Source of the DNA: DASTYK01 sp964430275
GTDB lineage: Bacteria > Gemmatimonadota > Gemmatimonadetes > Longimicrobiales > RSA9
DNA length: 25,179 nt
Assembly (NCBI GenBank): GCA_964430275.1
Contig: CAYSGF010000303.1
Location: 1-25,179 of the forward strand
Direction: 5' to 3'
A program made the position numbers and the translations under genes. Below, piece after piece: positions 15,976 through 23,519 of the stretch; position 1 is the stretch's first letter, and every line of letters starts with the position of its first letter. Below the pieces are notes generated by a model. The model made no database searches and had not been told where the DNA came from. It saw nothing but the letters and a program-made list of their open reading frames with translations.

Positions 15976-16791
15976 ATGACGCAGGATATCCTTTCCCGCA
16001 ACAACGTCAACGTGACCGGCGCGGGCAGGCAGCCGATGATGTTCGCGCACGGCTTCGGGTGCGACCAGAACATGTGGCGCTTCGTCACGTCCGCCTTCGA
16101 GAATGACTACAGCATCGTACTGTTCGACTACGTCGGCGCCGGCGCATCCGACCTGAGCGCCTACGATCGGGCACGCTACAGTCGGCTCGATGGCTACGCG
16201 CAGGACATCCTCGACATCTGCAATGCGCTCGATCTGCAGAACGTGATCCTCGTCGGTCACTCGGTCAGCAGCATCGTCGCGGTGCTGGCTGCGAACCGTG
16301 AGCCGGAACGCTTCGAGCGGCTCATCCTCATCGGTCCCTCCCCCCGCTACATCGATGACCCGCCGGAGTACCGCGGCGGCTTCGAGCGCAGCGAGATCGA
16401 GGGGCTGCTCGAGATGATGGACAAGAACTACATCGGGTGGGCGAACTTCCTCGGCCCCGCAATCATGAAGAATCCGGATCAGCCGGAGCTGAGCGAAGAA
16501 CTCACCGCGAGCTTCTGCTCCACCGACCCCGTGATTGCGCGCAACTTTGCGGAGGCAACGTTCTTTGCGGACAATCGTGAAGACCTGCCGCGCGTGAGCG
16601 TCGCCTCGCTCATCCTGCAGTGCGCCGAGGACATGATCGCGCCGCGCGAGGTCGGCGAGTACATGCACCGGCAGCTTCCGGGCAGTACGCTTCGTTTCAT
16701 GGAAGCGACCGGCCACTGTCCGCACATGAGCCACCCCGAAGAGACGATCCAGGCAATCCGGGAGTACCTGCAGCCCGCGCATGCCGAATAG
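15976..16791 (+). CDS. rsbQ: RsbQ-type alpha/beta hydrolase (stress-signalling family)
   Basis: 271 aa, very close to Bacillus RsbQ along its whole length as I recall it: ILSRNNVNVTGAG (5-17), MMFAHGFGCDQNMW (21-34), ILVGHSVSS (91-99), IGPSPRYIDDPPEYRGGF (119-136), MMDKNYIGWA (147-156), FCSTDPVIARNFAEATFF (180-197), SLILQCAEDMIAP (211-223) and GHCPHMSHPEETIQ (246-259). The catalytic triad is Ser96, Asp219 and His247, the same numbers as in RsbQ. In Bacillus, RsbQ is required for the PAS phosphatase RsbP to report energy stress; plant KAI2 and D14 receptors belong to the same family. It overlaps the PAS histidine kinase gene by 11 bases. The ATG at 15976 matches the RsbQ N-terminus; no ribosome site is evident. 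The symbol denotes the family; the role in this organism is inferred. Confidence 0.92.
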   Translation: MTQDILSRNNVNVTGAGRQPMMFAHGFGCDQNMWRFVTSAFENDYSIVLFDYVGAGASDLSAYDRARYSRLDGYAQDILDICNALDLQNVILVGHSVSSIVAVLAANREPERFERLILIGPSPRYIDDPPEYRGGFERSEIEGLLEMMDKNYIGWANFLGPAIMKNPDQPELSEELTASFCSTDPVIARNFAEATFFADNREDLPRVSVASLILQCAEDMIAPREVGEYMHRQLPGSTLRFMEATGHCPHMSHPEETIQAIREYLQPAHAE

Positions 16792-18043
16792 ACCGGGCCC
16801 GCCGCGCGAGCCGGGGCTCCGGATGGGTGAGCTGCTGGACGGAGCGCCCTGTGGGTTCCTGTCCTTCGGGGACGACGGCCGGATCGAGCACATCAACACG
16901 ACGCTGCTCGAGATGCTCGGCAGTGAAGAAGCGGACGCCGTCGGCCGCCACGTAGAGACCATCCTCAGCGTGGGTGCGCGGATCTTCTACCAGACGCACT
17001 GGTTTCCGCTGCTGCGCCTGCACGGCCGGGCGGACGAGATCTTCCTGACGCTGCGATCGGCGGAGGGCGAGGAGATCGGTGTGCTCGTCAATGCGGTGCG
17101 CCGCGAGCGAGACGACCGCTCCGCCTACGACTGCATCCTGATGCGGGTCCGTGAGCGGAAGAAGTACGAGGACGAGCTGCTACGCGCCCGGCGTGAAGCG
17201 GAGCGCGCCCATGCGGACCTGGCGATCGCAAGCGAGGAACTGCGCGCGAGCAACGAGACCCTGCTCGAGCAGGCGGAGGAGCTGGAGGCCGCAAAGGCAG
17301 CCGCCGAGGAGGCGAACCAGGCCAAGAGCACATTCCTCGCCGTCATGAGCCACGAGCTGCGCACACCACTGAACGCCATCGCCGGCTACACGGAGCTGAT
17401 CGAGATCGGCATTCATGGTCCCGTGACGGATGCCCAGGCAGGTGCACTCGCGAGGATCAAGCGGAGCCAGCGCCACCTCCTCCGACTCATCAACGATGTG
17501 CTCAACCTGGCGCGCATCGAAGCCGGCCACGTCGACTATCAGATCGCCGATCTCCCGCTTGCCGGAATCGTCGATGACATCACCCCGCTGGTCGAGCCGC
17601 AGCTCACGTCCAAGGGGCTGTCGTTCGCGGCGAGTATTCCGGGCACACACGTGGTGCGCGCCGACGAGGAGAAAACGCAACAGATCGTGCTCAACCTGCT
17701 GAGCAATGCGATCAAGTTCACGCCGACGGGTGGCCGCATTACCGTGGATGCGATGGAAGCGGAAGACGTCGCCGGCATGGTCGGCCTGGCCGTGACGGAC
17801 ACGGGCATCGGCATCCCGGCGGAGAAGCTGCGCACGGTGTTCGAGCCGTTCACGCAGGTGGACGTGAGTCGCACGAGCCGGAAGGAGGGCACCGGGCTCG
17901 GCCTGGCGATCAGCCGCGATCTCGCGCTCGGGATGGGCGGCGACCTGCGGGTGCGCAGCCACGTCGGTGTGGGCTCCACGTTCACGCTCTTCCTGCCGCG
18001 GAGCGGGCTGCCCGACGGGCGCGCCGCTGCTTCCCGACGCTAA
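16781..18043 (+). CDS. PAS-domain sensor histidine kinase paired with the RsbQ-like hydrolase
   Basis: 420 aa, no membrane segment. PAS domain at about 15-115 (APCGFLSFGDDGRIEHINTT; YQTHWFPLLRLHGRADEIFL), coiled coil at about 125-182, and a HisKA domain with the phospho-accepting His191 in SHELRTPLNAIAGY. The HATPase domain has N-box NLLSNAIKFT (305-314), G1 DTGIGIP (340-346), EPFTQV and G2 GTGLGLAIS (370-378). The PAS plus the following linker looks like Bacillus RsbP (APCGFL, FFPLL, GEE..VLINA, FDCVL), but RsbP ends in a PP2C phosphatase instead of a kinase. It starts inside the hydrolase gene (11-base overlap); ATG 16823 is an alternative. No response regulator is encoded nearby, so its target is unknown. 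It is probably cytoplasmic and switched by the hydrolase. Confidence 0.93.
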   Translation: MPNRPGPPREPGLRMGELLDGAPCGFLSFGDDGRIEHINTTLLEMLGSEEADAVGRHVETILSVGARIFYQTHWFPLLRLHGRADEIFLTLRSAEGEEIGVLVNAVRRERDDRSAYDCILMRVRERKKYEDELLRARREAERAHADLAIASEELRASNETLLEQAEELEAAKAAAEEANQAKSTFLAVMSHELRTPLNAIAGYTELIEIGIHGPVTDAQAGALARIKRSQRHLLRLINDVLNLARIEAGHVDYQIADLPLAGIVDDITPLVEPQLTSKGLSFAASIPGTHVVRADEEKTQQIVLNLLSNAIKFTPTGGRITVDAMEAEDVAGMVGLAVTDTGIGIPAEKLRTVFEPFTQVDVSRTSRKEGTGLGLAISRDLALGMGGDLRVRSHVGVGSTFTLFLPRSGLPDGRAAASRR

Positions 18044-18072
18044 TCCGGCCATCTCGCCCGGCAGGCCACGTC

Positions 18073-18100
18073 CGGATGCCGGGGGTTCTCCCCGCGTCCG
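18073..18100 (+). terminator. Hairpin after the histidine kinase gene
   Basis: A GGGG-ttct-CCCC core is extended by CGGATGC/GCGTCCG (one wobble, two bulges), giving about 11 pairs. It starts 30 bases after the kinase stop and probably separates this unit from the envelope cluster. There is no T-tract. The rest of 18044-18258 holds a weaker GCGTGG/CCACGC inverted repeat (18152-18180) and nothing else I recognise. Confidence 0.45.
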
Positions 18101-18258
18101 TTCTCCCACAGGAACAACGAAACGAAGCCCTGATGGCAGTGGAAAGGGGGTGCGTGGCGCGGGCGCGTGTGAAACCACGCTGCTGAATCCGGCGTCCGTG
18201 CTTCAATGGCGCGACCTCTGCACTGTCGCGTCGTCAGCATGCCAAAGGAGGCCGCCCG

Positions 18259-19980
18259 ATGTCCCTGAACTCAACGTGGGAACGCCTGAGGCGCCGGTTC
18301 CGCCGACAGGATGACGCCGGGAGCGGGGTGCCCGCTCCATCCGATGAGGAGCCTTCGTTCGCGCACATGGACGATTTCGCCACACAGCCGGCGCCGACGG
18401 TCGGTGGGCCTCCGGGAGCCGGGGGGCTGCGCGTCGTCACCGGTGCGCTGGACAAGTGGTTCGCCATCGAGGTCCATCAGCTGGAGAAGGAGGCGCGCCA
18501 GTCGGGGGCGGAGTGGGCGCAGGCGGGCCTGCCGCGCTCGGACGCGCCGGCCGAGGGTGAGCTGCCTCCCGAACAGGCGCTGCGACGGCGCGCGAGCGAG
18601 GTCTTCACGCAGTGGGTCCAGAAGGTCACGACGCGGGTGCAGGACGCGATCGAGACGAATGTCCAGCGTACGCGCCAGGCACTGAACGACATCACGTTCT
18701 CGCTCGAGGAGATCCGCCGCGCCCGCTCGGAGACCATCGAGATCGATCAGCGCGTGGATGCGCTCGAGGCCGCGAACCGCGGGCGCCAGTCGAGCTTCGG
18801 GTTCCGCAGCTACTGGCGCTGGTGGTGGTTCGTGCCGGCGATCCTGTTGCTCGTCGCAGTGGACTGGGTCGCGAACGTTCCGGTCTTCCAGGAGCTGCTC
18901 CCGCAGGATGCGGACATTTCCGGCGCCTGGCAGGTGCTCGCCGCGGAGGCGGAACTGCACGGCGCGCTCGCCGGGCTGTACCGCATGTGGTACCGGATCG
19001 CACTCTCACCCGAGGTCGCGCTGCTCGCACTCGGCGTCATCGTCTTCCTGGTCGTGCTCGCGCACATCTTCGGCGAGTCCGTGCGCCGCATCGTCGCCGT
19101 GAATGAGCGTGACGTGCCCGAGGCGGGACGGAGCGTACGGCAGTATCGCCGGCAGTTCTGGATCCCGGCCGCGGTCGGACTGCTGGGCGGCATTGCAGTG
19201 GTCACGTTCCTGTTCCTCGCGCGCCAGGAGATCGCCTCGTTCGCCGAGTCGCGGCTCGCCGCCGTGAACGAGCAGATCGTGACGCTCGACGAGCAGATCG
19301 CGGCTGCGACCCAGGCGGGCAGCATCAATGACGTCGCTCGCCTGAGCGCACTCCGGCCTGCTCTCGAGGATGAGCGGCGCACGCGCGAGGAGCGGGTGAA
19401 CTACGCCGCGCGGATCCGGGCGACGAACGTGCCGATCGCGATCCTGAATGCAGTCCTCTTCCTGACTGCGGCACTGCTCGGCTACCTGAAGGTGCGTGAC
19501 GAGGTGACGGCGGCCGATCCGCAGGATCCGCGGCTCGTCGATCTCATGCAGCGCAGACGCGAGCTGCGCGCGAGCGTCGAGCGGCACCGCACACGGCTGC
19601 GCGATGCCGACCAGGAAGCGCGCGAGGGCATCGCGTGGGCGGAGTACCTCGCGCAGGCCAAACCGTTCGAGGACTGGGAGGGCCGGCGCGACCGGCTCGC
19701 GCGCGTCACGTCCGTGTTCCGCAGTGAGAATGCGCGGCTGCGCGGCATTGATCCGCAGAACATTGCGGCGTTCCGCACGGAAAGCCGCTTCGATGCGGCG
19801 GTCCCGGAGGCGCACGGCCGGTTCCGGCTCCCCAGCGACTTCGGCGCGGTCAAGGAGCGTCACCTGGCACTGCTGCAGGACCGGCGTCGGATAGACGAAC
19901 AGCGGCCAGAGCGCGGGCCCGACGAGGGTCACACCGAAACGGCTACGATGCCCGAATCCGGGAGACAGATCGATGCGTGA
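18259..19980 (+). CDS. Four-TM coiled-coil membrane protein of unknown function
   Basis: 573 aa; not recognised. The Shine-Dalgarno AAAGGAGG at 18244-18251 fixes the start. The layout is: a polar, Pro/Gly-rich N-region (1-57), a helical region rich in charged residues (58-175), TM1 (about 190-207), a periplasmic-size loop, TM2 (252-271), TM3 (301-320), a coiled coil (325-385), TM4 (392-410) and a long charged helical tail (425-545). The SYWRWWWFVPAI segment before TM1 is conspicuously Trp-rich. The helical segments suggest a scaffold or a partner-binding role. The last codons overlap the start of the vWA lipoprotein gene by eight bases, so the two proteins are probably made together and may form a complex across the envelope. 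Confidence 0.75.
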   Translation: MSLNSTWERLRRRFRRQDDAGSGVPAPSDEEPSFAHMDDFATQPAPTVGGPPGAGGLRVVTGALDKWFAIEVHQLEKEARQSGAEWAQAGLPRSDAPAEGELPPEQALRRRASEVFTQWVQKVTTRVQDAIETNVQRTRQALNDITFSLEEIRRARSETIEIDQRVDALEAANRGRQSSFGFRSYWRWWWFVPAILLLVAVDWVANVPVFQELLPQDADISGAWQVLAAEAELHGALAGLYRMWYRIALSPEVALLALGVIVFLVVLAHIFGESVRRIVAVNERDVPEAGRSVRQYRRQFWIPAAVGLLGGIAVVTFLFLARQEIASFAESRLAAVNEQIVTLDEQIAAATQAGSINDVARLSALRPALEDERRTREERVNYAARIRATNVPIAILNAVLFLTAALLGYLKVRDEVTAADPQDPRLVDLMQRRRELRASVERHRTRLRDADQEAREGIAWAEYLAQAKPFEDWEGRRDRLARVTSVFRSENARLRGIDPQNIAAFRTESRFDAAVPEAHGRFRLPSDFGAVKERHLALLQDRRRIDEQRPERGPDEGHTETATMPESGRQIDA

Positions 19981-20773
19981 GCGAGCGAGAGGCGGCCGGA
20001 TCATGCCGCGTGCGGTGGTAACGACGCTGGCCGTGGCGTGCTGCGTCGCAGCGGTCGGTTGTGCGGACTCGGCCGCGTCGGAAGCAGCAGCGGATACGGC
20101 GACCGCGGCGACGCGCGTCGCGCCGCGCACCGTCGTCGCGGTCGTCGACTTCTCCGGCAGCCAGACCTCCCACTCGGTGGCAGAAGCACGCAGCTACCTG
20201 GAGAGCGTGGTCCGGGACCTGAGCTTCGGCGACCGGCTCGTCCTGCTCGAGATGTACCGCACGGGCTCGCGCGATTCCGTCGGCCGGTTCGTGCAGGACA
20301 TGCCCAGGCCGATCCGTCCGAGTGCCGTTACGTCCTATGACCGGCGTGAGCTCGAGGCCGCCCGACGCGGGGTGCTGAACGCATTGCCGATCTTCTTCGA
20401 TCCCGCTCTCGTGCGCGCCGTCCCGACAACCGACCTGTTCACGACCCTGCACATCGCGGCCGAGCACCTGCGCGATGCCGGCGAGCGGCAGAAGGAGCTG
20501 CTCATCCTCTCCGACATGCTCCAGTCCACCGCCGACTTCGAGTTCAACGGGGCGCGCCGCATGCCGGGCGAGGGCTGGCTCGCCTCGCAGGACCAGGCGC
20601 GGCTGCTCCCGTCGCTGGCCGGCACCTGCGTCATCGTGATCGGCGCCGATCACACGACGCCCGATGGCCAGCGCGTCCGTCGCTTCTGGGACAGCTACTT
20701 CCAGACGACCGGCGCCACCCTGGACGGCGGGAACTACCGGCTGCGAGCGCCGGCGGACGTCGCGGCCTGCTGA
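19973..20773 (+). CDS. vWA-like lipoprotein with MIDAS motif
   Basis: 266 aa. It starts at ATG 19973 inside the previous gene (8-base overlap); ATG 20003 (MPRAVV) is an equally good start for the signal peptide. Lipobox AVGC (Cys30), then a Ser/Ala/Thr linker and a von Willebrand A-like fold opening with VVAVVDFSGSQT. Asp59, Ser61 and Ser63 form the DxSxS metal-ion-dependent adhesion site. Further vWA-like strands are FGDRLVLLEMY (85-95), KELLILSDMLQ and GTCVIVIGAD. vWA proteins bind partner proteins through a divalent metal. This one is anchored in the periplasm, possibly to the adjacent membrane protein. Specific role unknown. Confidence 0.75.
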   Translation: MRERARGGRIMPRAVVTTLAVACCVAAVGCADSAASEAAADTATAATRVAPRTVVAVVDFSGSQTSHSVAEARSYLESVVRDLSFGDRLVLLEMYRTGSRDSVGRFVQDMPRPIRPSAVTSYDRRELEAARRGVLNALPIFFDPALVRAVPTTDLFTTLHIAAEHLRDAGERQKELLILSDMLQSTADFEFNGARRMPGEGWLASQDQARLLPSLAGTCVIVIGADHTTPDGQRVRRFWDSYFQTTGATLDGGNYRLRAPADVAAC

Positions 20774-20792
20774 GCTGGAGCCGCCCGCGAAC

Positions 20793-20819
20793 GGCGTGGC
20801 ACACCCTCTGCGCCACGCC
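20793..20819 (+). terminator. Perfect 8-bp stem hairpin downstream of the vWA gene
   Basis: GGCGTGGC and GCCACGCC are perfectly complementary around an 11-base loop (20801-20811), 20 bases after the vWA stop and 38 bases before the next start. There is no T-run. It is either a terminator or an intercistronic stabiliser. Confidence 0.45.
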
Positions 20820-20857
20820 CGGACGCTATGGCCTGAACACATCTCGCGGAGGGAACA

Positions 20858-21238
20858 ATGCAGTGCATCAACAGAATGGCTCCCGCCATCGCGCTGGTTC
20901 TCGTGAGCGCCTGCGCCAGTACGGCCCGCATGCCCGTCACCGACGTTCCGGCCGGTACCTATGTGATGGTCGAGCCGGCATCCGGCGAGTACAACGCGGT
21001 GACCATCAATGAAGGGGCGTTCGCAGCGCGAATGGGCAATCAGACGCTGACCGGCAAGCACTGGGTGGACAGAGACGGCGTACTGCACATGACGGCAGAC
21101 ACCGGCGTATGCGCAAATCAGGAGTCGCTCTGGACGTATTCCTACGCCAACAACCGGATCACGCTCGACCTCGTCGAGGATCGCTGCACGGCGCGCTCGC
21201 CCGCGTTCCCCGATCGCATGGTCTACCAGCGGAACTGA
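20858..21238 (+). CDS. Small lipoprotein of unknown function
   Basis: 126 aa. GGAGGG (20848-20853) precedes the ATG. The signal peptide has lipobox VSAC (Cys19). The mature 107 residues contain DVPAGTYVMVEPASGEYNAVTINEGAFAARMGNQTLTGKHWVDRDGVLHMTADTGVCA in a pattern of alternating short strands, and two Cys (CANQ and DRC) that could form a disulfide. The length and strand pattern suggest a small beta-barrel or lipocalin-like fold, but I do not recognise the family. It follows the vWA lipoprotein gene on the same strand. Confidence 0.7.
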   Translation: MQCINRMAPAIALVLVSACASTARMPVTDVPAGTYVMVEPASGEYNAVTINEGAFAARMGNQTLTGKHWVDRDGVLHMTADTGVCANQESLWTYSYANNRITLDLVEDRCTARSPAFPDRMVYQRN

Positions 21239-21307
21239 CGGGGCCGAGCCGGTCATGGCGCACGGGCGGCTGCCCGGCGCGCCTCCACTCGCGCGAGGAG
21301 ACTGCGC

Positions 21308-21511
21308 ATGGCGGATGAAGTGCATGTCCATCAGACACCACCATCCCGTTCAGGGGATGGCGGAACCGGCTGGGTGCTCGGCCTCCTGGTCGTGATCGTG
21401 CTCGCCGTCGTTCTCTGGCTGTTCTTCGTGCGCGGCGGACCGTCCGACGCCGGACCGGCAGAGGTCGATGTCGACGTGAACGTCCCGACGCAGCCGGAGG
21501 GCGGGAACTGA
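21308..21511 (+). CDS. Single-TM microprotein
   Basis: 67 aa. GAGGAG (21295-21300) lies seven bases before the ATG. The N-terminus is short and His-containing (MADEVHVHQTPPSRSGDGGT), followed by a single strong membrane helix GWVLGLLVVIVLAVVLWLFF (21-40) and an acidic tail (AEVDVDVNVPTQPEGG). A bitopic small protein of unknown role; similar one-helix proteins are common in soil bacteria. It ends 17 bases from the convergent aminotransferase stop. Confidence 0.7.
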   Translation: MADEVHVHQTPPSRSGDGGTGWVLGLLVVIVLAVVLWLFFVRGGPSDAGPAEVDVDVNVPTQPEGGN

Positions 21512-21515
21512 CGCA

Positions 21516-21527
21516 CGCAGCGCTGCG
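21516..21527. terminator. Palindrome between convergent genes
   Basis: CGCAGCGCTGCG is a perfect 12-bp palindrome in the 17-base gap between the microprotein and aminotransferase stops. It could fold as a small hairpin in either transcript. No T-tract. Confidence 0.3.
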
Positions 21528-21528
21528 G

Positions 21529-22701
21529 TCAGTGCGACGTGGCACTCCGCAGTACTGTGAGCAGCGCCCGCGCGTCGGCTTCGTCATTGTAAACATTCGG
21601 TGATACCCGCACCGCGGAGCCCCGCAACGACACATGGATGTTGCGGGCCCGCAGCGCGGCACCGAGGGCAGTGATGTCCACGTGCTTCGGCGTGCGCAGC
21701 CCGAACAGGTGCGCGCCCCGCCACGACCGCGCTTCGATTCGGTACCCGAGCGAGACCGCATCCTCGACGACCGCGCCGAACAGCGTGTCGCAGTACTGCT
21801 GAATACGCCCTGCATCGCACTCCAGCACCAGGCGCATGGATTCGATCGCCATCGGCAGCAGAATGAAGTTGCTGCGCTCACCGACGTCGAAGCGCGCGAC
21901 GCCCGGCTGATACGCGTCGCGGTAGTCGATCAGGTGCTGGAAGTCCTCGCTCTGCTCGCGCCCGATCCAGGTTTCCTCGAGCGGCACGCCGTCGTCGAAT
22001 CGTTCGCCCAGCCATGCGAACCCGATACCGTACGGACCGAGCAGCCACTTGTACGCGGCACAGATCACCGCGTCCGGCCGGATCCGCGCCAGCTCGAATG
22101 GCAGTGCACCCACGCTCTGCGTGGCGTCGATTACGAGTGCGGCGCCGACCTCCCGCGCGCGCGCACCAATGCTCTCGAGGTCGAAGCGCGTGCCGTCCGT
22201 CCAGTGCACGTGCGGCAATGCGACGATGGCGCATCGCTCGTCGATCGCATCCAGCAGCGCCTCCGTCCACGATTCCCCGCGCGCGCTTTCCGAGCGAGCC
22301 GCGATCATGCGCAGCTCAGCGCTCCGCTCCGCCGCGAGTCGTCGCCAGGCGTACACGTTGCTCGGGAACTGCTCGGCCGCCGTCACGATCGTGTTGCCGG
22401 CGTTGCAGCGCAGGTTGCGCGCGGCGATCGCAATCCCGTACGAGACGGAGGGCACGATCGCAACGCGTCCTGCATCGTCGGCGCCGATGATGCGCGCGAA
22501 TAGTGCACGCGCCTCGTCGCTCTGGCGGAAGAAGTCATCGGGCTCGATCGCGGCGGGCATACCCTTCGCCCGCACACCGGCGATGCCTGCCTCCTGCGTG
22601 CGCGTCGGCAGTGGCCCCATATACGCACAGTTCAGGTAGTGTACGTCGCGCGGCAGCGAGAACTCATCGCGCAGGCACGCGAGCGCATGTGTCGTCGTCA
22701 A
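21529..22701 (-). CDS. Class V aminotransferase (PLP-dependent, cysteine-desulfurase-like fold)
   Basis: 390 aa. Start at TTG 22701, supported by AAAGGA seven bases upstream and by the protein beginning with a normal family N-terminus (HYLNCAYMGPLPTRTQEAG, 21-39). PLP-site features are VHWTDGTRFD (165-174), IDATQSVGALPF (191-202) with Asp192 contacting the cofactor, and AAYKWLLGPYG (215-225) with Lys218 as the Schiff-base lysine. The family includes kynureninase-like, isopenicillin-N-epimerase-like and cysteine-desulfurase-like enzymes; the active-site loop does not tell which. No obvious catalytic Cys loop of a true desulfurase is seen. It diverges from the ArsR-type gene and is otherwise monocistronic. 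Confidence 0.88.
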   Translation of the reverse strand: MTTTHALACLRDEFSLPRDVHYLNCAYMGPLPTRTQEAGIAGVRAKGMPAAIEPDDFFRQSDEARALFARIIGADDAGRVAIVPSVSYGIAIAARNLRCNAGNTIVTAAEQFPSNVYAWRRLAAERSAELRMIAARSESARGESWTEALLDAIDERCAIVALPHVHWTDGTRFDLESIGARAREVGAALVIDATQSVGALPFELARIRPDAVICAAYKWLLGPYGIGFAWLGERFDDGVPLEETWIGREQSEDFQHLIDYRDAYQPGVARFDVGERSNFILLPMAIESMRLVLECDAGRIQQYCDTLFGAVVEDAVSLGYRIEARSWRGAHLFGLRTPKHVDITALGAALRARNIHVSLRGSAVRVSPNVYNDEADARALLTVLRSATSH

Positions 22702-22856
22702 GGGAGCGTCCTTTCGGTGTCGAACCTGCTTGCCCGATGTGATCAGGCTGCATCTTTCACCTGCGGACGCTCGATTGCGAGTCTGCCCCTCCGGAACCAT
22801 GCGCCAGGCCCACCGATCGCTGCTGGTCCTCAGCGCGCGGCACGCGTCCATTGTTC

Positions 22857-22885
22857 TTGACAAATTAATTTGTCGAAGGCATCCT
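22857..22885 (+). promoter_or_regulatory. Candidate promoter of the ArsR-type gene, possibly leaderless
   Basis: A consensus TTGACA (22857-22862) and a weak CATCCT (22880-22885) are separated by 17 bases. Transcription would begin at about 22892, at or next to the ATG at 22893. No Shine-Dalgarno precedes that ATG, consistent with a leaderless mRNA. The -10 match is only 3/6. Confidence 0.4.
22859..22874. promoter_or_regulatory. Perfect 16-bp AT-rich operator palindrome
   Basis: GACAAATTAATTTGTC is a perfect inverted repeat, very AT-rich in a GC-rich genome. It overlaps the -35-like TTGACA (22857-22862) and lies 18 bases before the ArsR-type start codon. It is very probably the binding site of that regulator (autorepression). 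Confidence 0.7.
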
Positions 22886-22892
22886 GCACGCC

Positions 22893-23519
22893 ATGACGAT
22901 GACCGATCCACGCCTGCTGCGCGTCGTGCGCGACGCGCAGGCCGCGATGGCGCTGCTCGATCCCGAGCGGCGGCGGCTGGCCGAGGCGCTGGCCGCGGCG
23001 CCGGATTCTGCAGCGGGGCTGGCGCGTCGGCTGGGGGAGAAGCGCCAGCGGCTGAACTATCACCTGCGGGTGCTCGAGGACGCGGGTCTGATCGAGCTGG
23101 CGGAGGAGGGGCGGCGCGGCGGACGGGGGGAGCGGGTGATGCGGCTGGCGGCGCAGCGATTCGTGCTCGACCCCGCGGCGATCGGCAGTCTCGGGGCGGG
23201 AGAGCCGGACGAGGTGGGGGATCGCTTCTCCGCAACGTACATGGTGGCGCTGGCGGCGCGGGCGGTTCGCGAGCTTGCGGAGCTGACAGAGCGTGCGCAG
23301 AGCGGCGCAACCCGGCTCGCGACGGCGTCGCTGAACACGTCGATCCGGCTCGCATCGCCCGAGCGGTTCGAGGCATTCGTCGAGGATCTCACGCGTGCGA
23401 TCGCGGACGTGGTCGCACGACACCACGAGGAGGATGGCGACGGTCGCTGGTTCCGGTTCATCGCGGGGGCGTACCCGGGCCCGTCGCCGTCGTCGTCGCC
23501 GGAGGGGGAGGCATCATGA
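22893..23519 (+). CDS. ArsR-family winged-helix transcriptional regulator
   Basis: 208 aa. The N-terminal winged helix is at about 12-90: LLDPERRRLAEALAAAPDSAAGLARRLGEKRQRLNYHLRVLEDAGLIEL, followed by a Gly/Arg-rich wing (EEGRRGGRGERVMRL). This is the HTH_20/ArsR-type arrangement common upstream of AHSA1 proteins. No Cys metal site is present, so metal sensing is unlikely. The C-terminal helices (about 120-190) would dimerise. A perfect palindrome sits just upstream. The gene overlaps the next one as ATGA, so the pair is co-translated. The start may be ATG 22893 or 22899. Confidence 0.85.
   Translation: MTMTDPRLLRVVRDAQAAMALLDPERRRLAEALAAAPDSAAGLARRLGEKRQRLNYHLRVLEDAGLIELAEEGRRGGRGERVMRLAAQRFVLDPAAIGSLGAGEPDEVGDRFSATYMVALAARAVRELAELTERAQSGATRLATASLNTSIRLASPERFEAFVEDLTRAIADVVARHHEEDGDGRWFRFIAGAYPGPSPSSSPEGEAS

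Noticed and set aside
18044..18258. Possible riboswitch or small RNA in the gap after the histidine kinase
   Set aside because: Only a terminator-like hairpin and a weak GCGTGG/CCACGC repeat are visible; no known riboswitch core was found.
22702..23376. Long upstream extension of the minus-strand aminotransferase frame
   Set aside because: It is antisense to the ArsR-type gene, is Pro/Arg/Ala-rich, and a good ribosome site plus family N-terminus supports TTG 22701.
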